Assembly: GCA_017163975.1 (NCBI GenBank)
Contig: JAFFSR010000218.1
Coordinates: 6,885,501 to 6,949,500, forward strand
From: Anastatus disparis
Taxonomy: Eukaryota; Arthropoda; Insecta; Hymenoptera; Eupelmidae
Direction of reading: 5' to 3'
DNA length: 64,000 nt
Shown here: positions 12,901-21,850 of the stretch, one piece after another
Layout of the letters: each line of letters starts with the position of its first letter
Numbering within the stretch: the stretch's first letter is position 1
Made by a program: the position numbers and the translations under genes
The notes under the pieces: generated by a model
Told to the model about the DNA's origin: nothing
Seen by the model: the letters and a program-made list of their open reading frames with translations, nothing else
The model's database searches: none

Positions 12901-15900
12901 TCTTAACAACGACATCTATTACCATCAAATAAGTCCTGACGGAGTCGAGACCAGAAGGATTACGTTTGACGGCAGGCATCAAGAAATTTACAATGGCATA
13001 CCCGATTGGGTTTACGAAGGTGATTATTTGTTAATTATATAATTTTTATTTACGTTAAAATCAGGTTTCATTTATAATGGTTTAATGAGAAAGTGAAAAA
13101 AATTCTTTTATTGAATTTTGAATGTTATACAAAGAGCATTTTTAAAAGGATCATCTAGTTTTATTTGGTTTGATTTTCATTTAGTTGCTAATTTGGTTAA
13201 AAAATACAATAAAAACACGATAAAAAAATCTAATTTAAAAGATAAAAAATATATTTATTAAAATTTATACGTAATTCGTTACAACCATTTTATCGTCATT
13301 AATAGTCATTTATAAGGAGCAAGTTTCTTTTAATAGTTTCTATATTTTATTTATTACTTATTATGTAAAATAACAGGTGCAAAAATCCAAAAAATTTTTC
13401 ATCGTTTTCCAACGGTTCTCTTCAACAGCGAATGTTACCATTAATTTTTAGAAAGGAAAACATTTTTTGAATAACATTAGACTTGGCAAATATATCGAAA
13501 ACGTTTATTGAAAGTTTCGCAAGGGAACGTTACCATTTGCATACCTAAAACTAATTTTCTCAAAAGTTGGAAGAAAAAAATATTAAAATTTTTACAATAT
13601 GCCACGATATTGTTAAAGTTTCAGAAAGAGCAAAAGGCTGAGATTTAATAATAATTGTTTATGAGATGGCTTGGACGTTTAATTTTAGCACTGTTATTCC
13701 ACATTCATATATTAGCTTTTCATTTAAAAAAAATAGTTAAAATTCATTTATTTAATCAAATAAGTAATTAATAATTCAATAACATTATTTATATGCTTCT
13801 TTATAAAACACTGATATCAATATAACGTGTTACACGGCATTTTAAGTATAAATAAATAAACAACAAAATTTTAAAAATCGTATAAAAAAAATGAATAGCC
13901 AAAGAAATAAAATCCGGCTAATATATAAACATCATTGCGCCGAAATTGATCGAATTTTTACATTTAAAAACATAAAATCGCGTCGTGATGTTGCGCTAAA
14001 AAATATTTCCTTTTTATTAGCATCGAAACACGTATTACGCGAGCAATGAAAATTTACCATATGACGAAAAAAAAAGAGAATTTCGTTGAATATTTCAGCG
14101 GAATTTTATTTTCGCTTAATCGTTTTACAAAAAGCATTTGAATGTCGAAATATAAAATGTTTTATATATTATTTTTTATTATCAAATGGTATTGTAAAGA
14201 TAAATAACAAAAAATGTTAAATTTCAAAGTGATATAGGAGACAATGAAGGTTTTACCTTGAGAATAATTTTGTACGTTAAATTCGGAATTGAAATTCAAT
14301 GTGATATTAGTAGTGCTGTACATATAGTAATAAATTTTGGCTCTAAGTCAGACGTTGCTTTTTTTTTTAAATTAAATTTCTCTATTCTCTAGCTGACCTT
14401 TTCTCTTCTTTTTATTTTTTTTAAGGATTGTATAAATTTAATTTAACAAATTTAAACTTACAATTAAATGCATTTGATGAAACCAAAATAAAAAGAGAAC
14501 AAAGATATAAAACGTTTAATAACATGATTAAAGGTAAAAGTATCAAACGTTAAAAATAGTAAAAAAGCAATTGCTCGTTAAAATCTTTAGTGGATAAATA
14601 AATAAATAAACAAACAAAATAAATAAAAGTAACATTTAAGCGAGCTCGTGAAAACAAATAAAAAATTCGTAAAACTAAATACGATCAATTTGTTAAAATA
14701 TTTTTTTATTTACAAACGAATAAAATAAATTTGTTAAAAAAAGAAGTAAATAAAAAAATTGTTTTTCAAATCAGAGGAAGTATTGGCCACTGATAGAGCA
14801 TTCTGGATTTCACCGAATGGCGAATATCTTGCTTTCGCAACGTTCAACGATACTAAGGTTCCCAAGGCGACGATTCAGAGATACGGCAAACCAGGTGACT
14901 TAAATGATCAATATCCAAAGGAAGAAATATTTCGATATCCAAAGGTAAATAGCGAGTATAATAAATTGATATTTAAATTAATGTTCGTTACGAGATGTCG
15001 AAGAAAATTTTTTAATTTTTATAAAGTTTATTATTTTTCTGAAAAATTAATTCGAATTGAATAACTTTAGCCTTGAAATTTTATTTTCACCTTAAAACGT
15101 GAAAAAAAAATCTTACCGGTTTTTCATTTACGGTCAGCGAACCAAAAAACTTGAATATACCAAAAAAATTAAAGGAAATAAAAAAACAAAGTATAGAAGA
15201 GATTAACAGAGATATTATCCTTGATATACAGAACCAGAATGTTATACATAGCACAATATAACTAGAATGAAAACAAAAAGAAAAGAAAACTCACACACAC
15301 ACGTATATATGTACACCGAACGATTTGGCCAAGAATCTCAAGAGAGAAAGAGAGAGAGCAAGAGATAGAAAAATAAAAGTCGGTCCGTTGATCCTCTCAG
15401 GATAGAGAAGAGAACATGAGCCACTAGATTAGCACCACCTATATACTTTTCTCTTTCTTTCTTTCTTTCTCTCGTTTTGGACAATTTTAATGGGCTATAA
15501 AAGTCTTGGCAGTTATACCTTTTTCTCTTACTACTTTTATGCAAAAAAAAGAATAAGAATAAAAAGGGCGAATCGTGTTTTATGCTTAATACCGTCTTTT
15601 CTCTTTCTCGGTGGTTTTCTTTTTGTTTTAAATGAAAATTGTATAAATTTCATTTTATAATGTTAGCGGAGCATTTTTCTTTATTTAATAATTACACTTT
15701 GTTGGCATAATTTAATTATTTACACTGTATACGAGCACGTAAGGAAGATTAATGTATTATTTACGAGCTTTTATTCAAAAAAAGTTTTAAAGAATTATTT
15801 TAATGTGTACTTTGAGTATTTGAATAATTTTTTAAATAAAATTTAGTATATTTAATAAACATAAATATACATATTATAACATCAAATGAATTTCAAACAA

Positions 15901-18900
15901 ATATATTACGTTTTACAGTCGGGAGCTACAAACCCTGACATCACGTTAAACCTCATCGATTTGACAGATCACGGATCGTCGTTAATAAATTTGAGGGCCC
16001 CAGTCAATGTCGTTGGATCGTGAGTCTCTCTTTTTTTTTTAAATTTCATTTTACAAATATGAGCATTAAATTTAATGTTTATATTTTATAGTATGCACGT
16101 AATATTGTCTTACGTCATATTTTTATGTCACGTACATATGTAAGTGACATAAAAATATTCTTTAAGAGGCAGCCTTATAGCTCTGTCCTTGTATAATTTA
16201 AATTTTCGCTATAATTGATAAATTAAATTTTTTCATACAAAATTAAGCGTTGTCTTCCATTTATTTTTTATAAAAAACTAAAAAATTTTTATTATAATAA
16301 AAACTATTAATTTTCGAGTATAGTATGAGGTGCAAAAAATTTAAAGTTAAGTTCAACGGTTCTTTCTCGTTTCATACTATACTCAAAAACTAATGGAAAT
16401 TTCTTATTTTTTTCATAGAATAAAATTGCTTGCTCGTTTTTAAATCTATGAGAGACAACGCTCACTTTTTTATAAAGATATTCAATTTGTCCTCGAATTT
16501 GTCAATCATAACGAAAATTTGGATTAGACAAGGGCAGAGCTATATGACAGCCTCTTAAAAAATTGAACAATTATTTTAAACAATATCACAATAACTAATC
16601 TATAAAAATTTCAGGGAACCAATACTCTTCGCAGTCAGATGGTTCGACAAAAATACACTTGTCGCAACGTGGACAAATAGAATCCAAAATAACGCTCAGA
16701 TTGGCAGCTATTCTTTGACGGGTCAATGGCAACCTTTGACAACAATATCATGCGAGGACGGATGGCTTCTGAATACTAACAGCGCGCCGATTTATCATAA
16801 GAGTTATATGCTCACGATCAAGCAGCAGCCAGTCGGTAAAAAGAATTTATTTAAGATTTATAACTTTGTTTGACATTTGAAATTTATCGAAAGCAAATAA
16901 TGTTGCAGTAGTTGCACTAGTCATCTGCACAACATTACACATAATATTCGTTTGGATGTAAACTTATTAGTTATTTGTAATTTATTCATTATCACCAAAT
17001 AGTATATTATTCACCTAGGGAGTAAAAACGAAAAATGTCTTAAATCGTATGTTAAATGTCACCCGAGCCGAAGGCGAGGGTGACAAACATACGATTTAAG
17101 GGATTTTTCATTTACTCCCGTGGAGAATATACGATTTTTTTACACAGGCAGCGTACAGTGGGTACTTTACTTTTCGCTGGGAGGGAGTAAAGTACCCACT
17201 GTACGCGCCCTGTGTAAAAAACAACTTTTTGCTTCTCCACCTAATACATAATTTAAAAATTTTTCATCATGAATTTTTAAAATTCCTTATTTATTTTGAC
17301 TTTATCAGTCGTTAATACTTGAAGACTTTTAGTTACACATAACGACTATTTTTCATCGTTATTCGTTTACTTATTTTTGACAATTGTATACCCACATTCT
17401 TAGCATTGCTTTTTTGCTTTTACAATTTTTTTATTTATTTTTTTAATTCATCATAGTGAAAAGTCATTGAATTGATTTTATTTCGATAGCAAATCAAGTG
17501 AAGAAAATAAATATCACGATTAATTTTTTTGTTAAGTTAATTAAGATAGAAATTAATAATAATTCGATTTTTACGTCAAACCTTTCCAGCAAACAGAACA
17601 TTAGGCACATTCAGTCACGTAACCCGTTATCGTTTACTCAACGGCATACTCGATCACGAAGAGGATCTAACACCTGGTAATTATTGGGTTCGCAAGATTT
17701 ACGGCGTTAATGATGTTAAGCGGGTCGTCTACTTTACGGCTGCGCCGCCGAATCAACCGTCCCAGAATCATTTGTACCAAGTTGGTATTGATGTTACCGA
17801 CACCGCTAAACCCGTCGTTAAGTGCATGTCCTGCGAAGTCAAAACTCCCGAAGGTTGGTTTTTGTTTAGTTGGAAATTTTATTGATTTTTTAATTAATTG
17901 GATTTTTTAATTTTGTTTGATTAATTGTGTTTAATTTTGTTTCTTTTTTTATTGAATTTGAGATTTTAATTGAAAGTTCTCAGATTATTAACTTTAAAAA
18001 ATGATTTTTTAAATACTTTTATATCATTTGATTATGAGAATAGTTTATATGCAAAATAAAAGCTGTGAATGAAGACAAATAATTTGCATTCACTATTCAT
18101 ATACATCACTATATTGTTGATTGTAAAAGTATTTTTAAAAAATTAAGAACACAATGAACTTATAAGTAAGATGTAAAAATCCACCCTAAACCTCAAATTA
18201 ACGTTTACAATAATAATTAAAAGTATATTACTTAAAAAAAATTATTTCTTTTCACAGGCAACAACTGCAAATACGTAAACTCAGTATCATTTTCAACCGA
18301 CTATTCTCGCTACGTACTCTCGTGCTCGTCGCCCACCGAGCCACCAGTCACAAAAGTATTCGATCTCGAAGGCTCGGAGCTTTACACTTGGTCGGCGAAC
18401 AAACAATTGCGCGCGATACTCGCCAAAAAAATTTTGCCAAAATACAAAGACTTAGAAGTCGAGGCCGGCGGTTTTAACGCTCAAGTCAGATTACTTTTAC
18501 CCGATGATTTTGATCAGGCGAAAAAGTATCCTTTGTTGGTCAATGTGTAAGTTAATTTTAGATCAAATATTTATTATTAGACTAAATTTCATATTTTAAT
18601 CATTAACGAGTGCGATACGGGTGAATAAAAATGAACTTCATTTTTAAGGTGCTAATGGAAATTGTTAAAAATAGATCATACAACGTTTCGATGCTATTAC
18701 TTATGAAAAAGTATTTAATCGTTTAGCTTCAATAAATAATAAAAGCTTTCCCTTAAAAAAATTAGCTATTATAAGGTGTTCTATATAAATATTTGAAATA
18801 CAATTTATATTTAACTACACGGCATATTTCTTAATCGATATCAATCTAACTTTGTGCCAAAGTTTTCTAAAACCATTATATCCAAAAGTTTTGTAAGAAA

Positions 18901-21419
18901 AAAAGTCACTTAAGGGCCATGAATTTTTAATGAAACTTAAAGGATACTTTCATTTTTTTCACTACACTTTTTTACCAGCCGTAACGCGTGCTTGAATAGA
19001 ATGAAAATTTCATTTGAATTAATCCTTACAAAAAATATATGTATAATCAGAATCATATTTATAGTAAAATTATAATGTATAATTATTTTGTGGCACTGTA
19101 ATCAGCATCTATAATCATTATCGGAAGATTACAATCATTCACTTAAATGTGGTTACTGAATATAATTTTGTAATTACATTGTGCTTGATGATTATGATCT
19201 TATAGTAATGGTTATAGCTACTGATTATAGTACTGAGAAATAATTATGGTATATTCTAATTTTATGATATATTTGATTATAGTTTTTTTTAAGGGATAAA
19301 TTAACTAATAATTTTATATTAAAATTTCTTCATTTAATCGAATTACGAGCTTTTTTTAGAAAAATTAACAAATCACTAGAATACTGTACTAAATTTGTAT
19401 ATTTCTAGTTGCAGAAGTTTCAGATTTTTTCATAAGTCCTTTTTCAAGACTATAATTTCAAAATAAATACAAGCTTTTTTTGTACAACTCATAAATTAAT
19501 AAAACAAAAAATAATAATATAATATCAATGATAACAAGAGCACTGCAATCATCATTATAGATACGCTGGACCAGACAGTCAAAGGATAAACGACGGTTAT
19601 TCAATAGGCCTGGAATCGTACATGTCGACCAACCGAAGTATCATATATGCTTGGATTGATGGGCGCGGTAGTTCATCTAAAGGCACAGCGATGATGATGG
19701 CGGTTTATCGTAATCTTGGGAGTGCCGAGATAGAGGATCAAATAACTGTTACCAGGTCAGCTTTAATCGATATACATATCAAAGACCCCCCTTTTTTTTA
19801 TTAATGACTCGTATTACGCATGTGAAGTTTGATCAACTTTTTTTTCTGTTTTTTTTTTCAATAAAAAATTAATGTTTGTTTTGAGGATTTTATATGTTTA
19901 AATATTATTGAAGAAATAATTCAACAGATTAATCGATTAATATTTATTAGAAAATAAATGAAAAATGAACTAATGTGAAATTATAAAGAAACTTATATTA
20001 TTATACTATAAAAAATTATTTCTGGTGAGACACATAATTTATTTACGTTAAAATTTACAAATAATTTTTGTGTGGATTTTAAAATAAAAATTTGAATAAA
20101 AAAATTTATGAATGATACATAATTTTGAATAGTGAAATATATAATCCTAAGTTATAGAACAATACAATTGGAATGACAAAGTACATATTCAGCATGTGAA
20201 TTTGACTAAAATTTTTGTTGGTCAAAGTACAAAAAAATTTTAGATATAAAATTCAATATTTATTTTTCGTATCCTAGTCCAAAATTTTAATACAAAAGTT
20301 TTTGATTAGGAAAAATTTTGACATATTACACTAAATTTTGTATAGTTCAGCTATATTTTGTATTAATTTGTTTAACTTATGAACAAACAATTATTTTTGT
20401 AAAACAAAACTCCAAAGAATTTTAAAACTCCATAATAAAGAGATTGTATTTAATATTACAGAAAATTGCAAGAGATGTACCCTTGGATAGATAGCAACAG
20501 AACAGCAATTTGGGGCTGGAGTTACGGTGGTTATTCTACGGCAATGACATTAACTAAAGACGAGGATAACCTATTTAAATGTGGAATTTCGGTTGCTCCT
20601 GTTACTAATTGGATTTATTATGGTAATAATGTGAATCAACTTTATACTACAAATTTTTAATAATCCAAAAAGCTTTTTATTGAAACTCTTATTTTTTTGT
20701 AAATTTTGTTCTAAATAATCTTCGTTGAGAGAAATATTATAGTAAAAAATACTCTTTCGCTTTGGTCAAATGGAAACAGTACTATTACTATAGAAAACTG
20801 GAAAAGTTACTCTTTTACAAATAAGCTTGATGGTATTTAATTGAAATTTCAAGCATTTTATTAAATGTTTTGTTTTAAAATATAATACTTCCTTTTTTCA
20901 ATAGCAATAATAGATGTATTATATCTCTATGTTTCCACATGCCCAAAGTCAAAGGGAAATTCTTACTATAATATTTATCTCGGTACAGAATTTATTTTAT
21001 ATTTTTCCTATTTCTTAAAATTTTTATTTCTTCATATTAAAATTTTACAAAAAATTTACCATTTACAAAATAAGAAAAAACCACTGATCAAACCTGTCTT
21101 ATTCACAGATTCAATATACACGGAACGTTTCATGGACGAGCCCAAATGCAACCTAAACAATTACGAATCAAGTTCAGTATTAAATCGCGTAACCAAGCTG
21201 CGCAATAAAAAATACATGTTGATACACGGCACCGGCGACGACAACGTACACTATCAACAATCAATGATGCTGGCCAAAGCGTTAGCCGAGAAAGATGTAC
21301 TTTTCGATCAAGTTTCTTATCCCGACGAGGCGCATCATTTGAAACACGTTACCAGGCACTTGTATCACACGATGGATAAGTTTTGGTCGGAATGTTTTGG
21401 TTACGATCGGAGCCATTGA
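7968..21419 (+). CDS. DPP4: Dipeptidyl peptidase 4 (secreted/venom-type), complete, 13 coding exons
   Basis: Serine exopeptidase that releases N-terminal X-Pro or X-Ala dipeptides. Joined exons: 7968-7982, 9144-9407, 11507-11581, 11667-11719, 12823-13019, 14775-14944, 15919-16019, 16615-16835, 17590-17853, 18258-18546, 19561-19755, 20462-20622, 21109-21419. All introns are GT-AG, all phases agree, and the total is 2316 nt (771 residues), normal for the family. Residues 1 to ~20 form a signal peptide with a hydrophobic core of only ~13 residues, so secretion is more likely than the type II membrane anchor of mammalian DPP4. About 45-500 is the beta-propeller, with WVYEEEV at 198-204 (Glu202/Glu203 match the substrate-binding pair). 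About 505-771 is the alpha/beta hydrolase, with GWSYGGY (Ser635), GTGDDNVH (Asp712) and DEAHHL (His744). N-glycosylation sequons lie at 57, 114, 226, 367, 574 and 627. The hymenopteran venom homologue is an allergen and matures venom peptides; a venom role here is inference. An in-frame ATG at 7971 is an alternative start. Confidence 0.96.
9144..9407 (+). CDS. DPP4: DPP4 exon 2
   Basis: 88 codons (residues 6-93), phase 0 at both ends, with acceptor TTTCCAG and donor GTAAGT. Encodes the rest of the signal peptide (IIGLLCIQLITS) and the start of the mature enzyme, including the FNGTWISETEIFYR segment typical of the first propeller strands. Confidence 0.95.
9838..9912. repeat. (TA)n microsatellite in DPP4 intron 2
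   Basis: About 37 uninterrupted AT dinucleotides, inside the largest DPP4 intron. Frames reading Ile-Tyr repeats through it on the minus strand are artefacts of the repeat. Confidence 0.97.
11507..11581 (+). CDS. DPP4: DPP4 exon 3
   Basis: 25 codons (residues 94-118), phase 0 to 0, between acceptor GTTACAG and donor GTAAGT. Encodes the YLSPDNNYVLI propeller strand and the sequon at Asn114. Confidence 0.93.
11667..11719 (+). CDS. DPP4: DPP4 exon 4
   Basis: 53 nt (residues 119 to part of 136), only 85 bp after exon 3. Acceptor TTTACAG, donor GTGAGT, exits in phase 2. Encodes YRHSSLSRYIIYSIKD, the equivalent of the conserved YRHS/T-x-Y block of the family. Confidence 0.92.
11869..12008. mobile_element. 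Foldback element of the CCCTGGTAGAAA family, diverged copy (DPP4 intron 4)
   Basis: Two inverted arms of ~45 bp. The left arm begins CCCTGGTAAAAACTGACCAT and runs to TCTGATCAAC. The right arm, read on the other strand, has CTGTTAGAAAATTGACCAT and CCTGATCAAC. The arms match imperfectly, more diverged than the copies at 21755 and 31267, with which it shares its ends. No coding capacity, so non-autonomous. Confidence 0.75.
12823..13019 (+). CDS. DPP4: DPP4 exon 5
   Basis: 197 nt, residues 136-201. Encodes the AAWAPLGSSLIYVLNNDIYY strand and ends within the DWVYE motif. Donor GTGATT is acceptable but not consensus; the phase (1) is confirmed by the next exon. Confidence 0.94.
14775..14944 (+). 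CDS. DPP4: DPP4 exon 6 (substrate-binding Glu pair)
   Basis: 170 nt, residues 202-258. Completes the double-Glu motif that holds the substrate N-terminus (Glu202 and Glu203), then reads AFWISPNGEYLAFATFNDT, closely following the family signature. Donor GTAAAT, phase 0. Confidence 0.96.
15919..16019 (+). CDS. DPP4: DPP4 exon 7
   Basis: 101 nt (residues 259-291 plus 2 nt). Encodes the AGATNP-like SGATNPDITLNLIDLT propeller segment. Acceptor TTTACAG, donor GTGAGT. Confidence 0.94.
16117..16158. repeat. Perfect 15-bp hairpin
   Basis: ATATTTTTATGTCAC at 16117-16131 is exactly reverse-complemented at 16144-16158, with a 12-base loop. It abuts the left end of the larger foldback at 16161, in DPP4 intron 7. 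Confidence 0.85.
16161..16560. mobile_element. ~400-bp foldback element in DPP4 intron 7
   Basis: The left end TTTAAGAGGCAGCCTTATAG is mirrored by TATATGACAGCCTCTTAAAA at the right end. Further inverted pairs follow inward: AGCTCTGTCCTTGT with ACAAGGGCAGAGCT, AGCGTTGTCT with AGACAACGCT, and GAGTATAGTATGA with TCATACTATACTC near the centre. The whole element is therefore one long imperfect stem, typical of a foldback or MITE-type transposon. No open frame. Confidence 0.8.
16615..16835 (+). CDS. DPP4: DPP4 exon 8
   Basis: 221 nt, residues 292-365. Encodes AVRWFDKNTLVATWTNRIQN, a conserved propeller strand with the Trp and Asn positions of the family. Enters in phase 2, leaves in phase 1. Donor GTAAAA. 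Confidence 0.95.
17004..17130. mobile_element. Foldback element with GC-rich apex, copy 1 (DPP4 intron 8)
   Basis: The arms pair CTTAAATCGTATGTT with AACATACGATTTAAG and GGGAGTAAA with TTTACTCCC. The apex carries GTCACCC and GGGTGAC around CGAGCCGAAGGCGAG (17064-17078), strikingly GC-rich for this region. The same 15-mer sits at the apex of the foldback at 34041. Confidence 0.8.
17135..17221. repeat. 35-bp near-perfect inverted repeat (DPP4 intron 8)
   Basis: The left arm at 17135-17170 contains GTACAGTGGGTACTTTAC and the right arm at 17187-17221 contains GTAAAGTACCCACTGTAC, with a 16-base loop. The only clear mismatches are around GGCAGCG versus GGGCGCG. It follows the GC-apex foldback with almost no gap, so the two may form one compound element. 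Confidence 0.85.
17590..17853 (+). CDS. DPP4: DPP4 exon 9
   Basis: 264 nt, residues 366-453. Encodes the sequon Asn367, the RYRLLNGILDHEEDLTPG segment and two close cysteines (CMSC), which probably belong to the disulfide set of the propeller. Acceptor TTTCCAG. Donor GTTGGT is weak; the phase is fixed by exon 10. Confidence 0.93.
18258..18546 (+). CDS. DPP4: DPP4 exon 10 (propeller to hydrolase hinge)
   Basis: 289 nt, residues 454-549. Encodes the last propeller blade (SFSTDYSRYVLSCSSP) and the beginning of the catalytic domain (AQVRLLLPDDFDQAKKYPLL). Acceptor TTCACAG, donor GTAAGT. Confidence 0.96.
18607..18995. repeat. Possible old foldback in DPP4 intron 10
   Basis: The end sequence CGAGTGCGATACGGGTGA resembles the reverse complement of the right end (CAAGCACGCGTTACGGCTGG), and both are followed by A-rich then TGAA-containing sequence. 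Pairing is partial, so this is tentative. Confidence 0.35.
19090..19245. repeat. Imperfect foldback in DPP4 intron 10
   Basis: The left arm GTAATCAGCATCTATAATCA corresponds to the right arm read backwards, ATAATCAGTAGCTATAACCA, and both continue into GATTACAATCAT or GATCATAATCAT. About 45 bp per arm, diverged. Confidence 0.55.
19561..19755 (+). CDS. DPP4: DPP4 exon 11
   Basis: 195 nt, residues 550-614. Encodes YAGPDSQ, then the IIYAWIDGRGSSSKG block, which matches the conserved DGRGSG-type turn of the hydrolase domain. Donor GTCAGC is non-consensus, but the join to exon 12 restores an Arg codon and the frame. Confidence 0.94.
20462..20622 (+). CDS. DPP4: DPP4 exon 12 (nucleophile Ser)
   Basis: 161 nt, residues 615-668. 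Contains the nucleophile elbow GWSYGGY with Ser635 and the following SVAPVTNWIYY segment. Acceptor ATTACAG, donor GTAATA. Confidence 0.97.
20727..20981. mobile_element. ~255-bp foldback element in DPP4 intron 12
   Basis: The left end GAGAGAAATATTATAGTAA is mirrored by TTACTATAATATTTATCTC at the right end. A second inner pair joins TTTGGTCAAATGGAAAC with GTTTCCACATGCCCAAA. No coding capacity. Confidence 0.75.
21109..21419 (+). CDS. DPP4: DPP4 exon 13 (Asp/His, stop)
   Basis: 311 nt, residues 669-771 and TGA at 21417-21419. Contains YTERFMD, LIHGTGDDNVHYQQ (Asp712) and DEAHHLKHVTRHLYHTMDKF (His744). The 32-residue Asp-to-His spacing matches the family. Downstream, ATTAAA hexamers at 21461, 21521 and 21657 are candidate poly(A) signals; no AATAAA was seen nearby. 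Confidence 0.97.
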
Positions 21420-21754
21420 TGATCGATGAAATTTTTTTTTTTGGAACTGACTTACGGTGGATTAAAAGAAATGTATTTTGTTGAGATCGACTGAGATTAG
21501 AGAATTACGTTAAGGTTTACATTAAAAGTGTAATTGGATAATTTGAAAGATTTTTTTTTAAGATTTTAGAAGATAATCTATTTTTTTACACTACTCCTGA
21601 ATTAGTTTATATGAAAAATATGCCTTTTTGTATGATACGATACAAATTTTTATGAGATTAAAAACTTATTCAATAATTTTAAATATTGCATTTTTTATTG
21701 AAGCATTTATTATGAATCACCTCATAAAAAGAATTCGGAATCAAGTTACAAGTA

Positions 21755-21850
21755 CCCTGGTAGAAATTTAACCATTCGTTGGCCAAAAAATGGTTAATTC
21801 TCTAAAATTAACCATTTTTTGGCCAACGATTGGTTACATTTCTACCAGGG
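21755..21850. mobile_element. Foldback MITE, CCCTGGTAGAAA family, compact copy
   Basis: Two 45-bp arms (21755-21799 and 21806-21850) with only two mismatches and a 6-base loop. The ends are CCCTGGTAGAAA and TTTCTACCAGGG, flanked by TA on both sides, compatible with a 2-bp target duplication. It starts 336 bp after the DPP4 stop, so it may lie in the 3' UTR. Confidence 0.88.

Noticed and set aside
14759..15064. DPP4 exon 6 as a free-standing 101-residue ORF
   Set aside because: Only 14775-14944 is exon. The sequence before the AG acceptor and after the GTAAAT donor does not match the family, and the phases fit the neighbouring exons.
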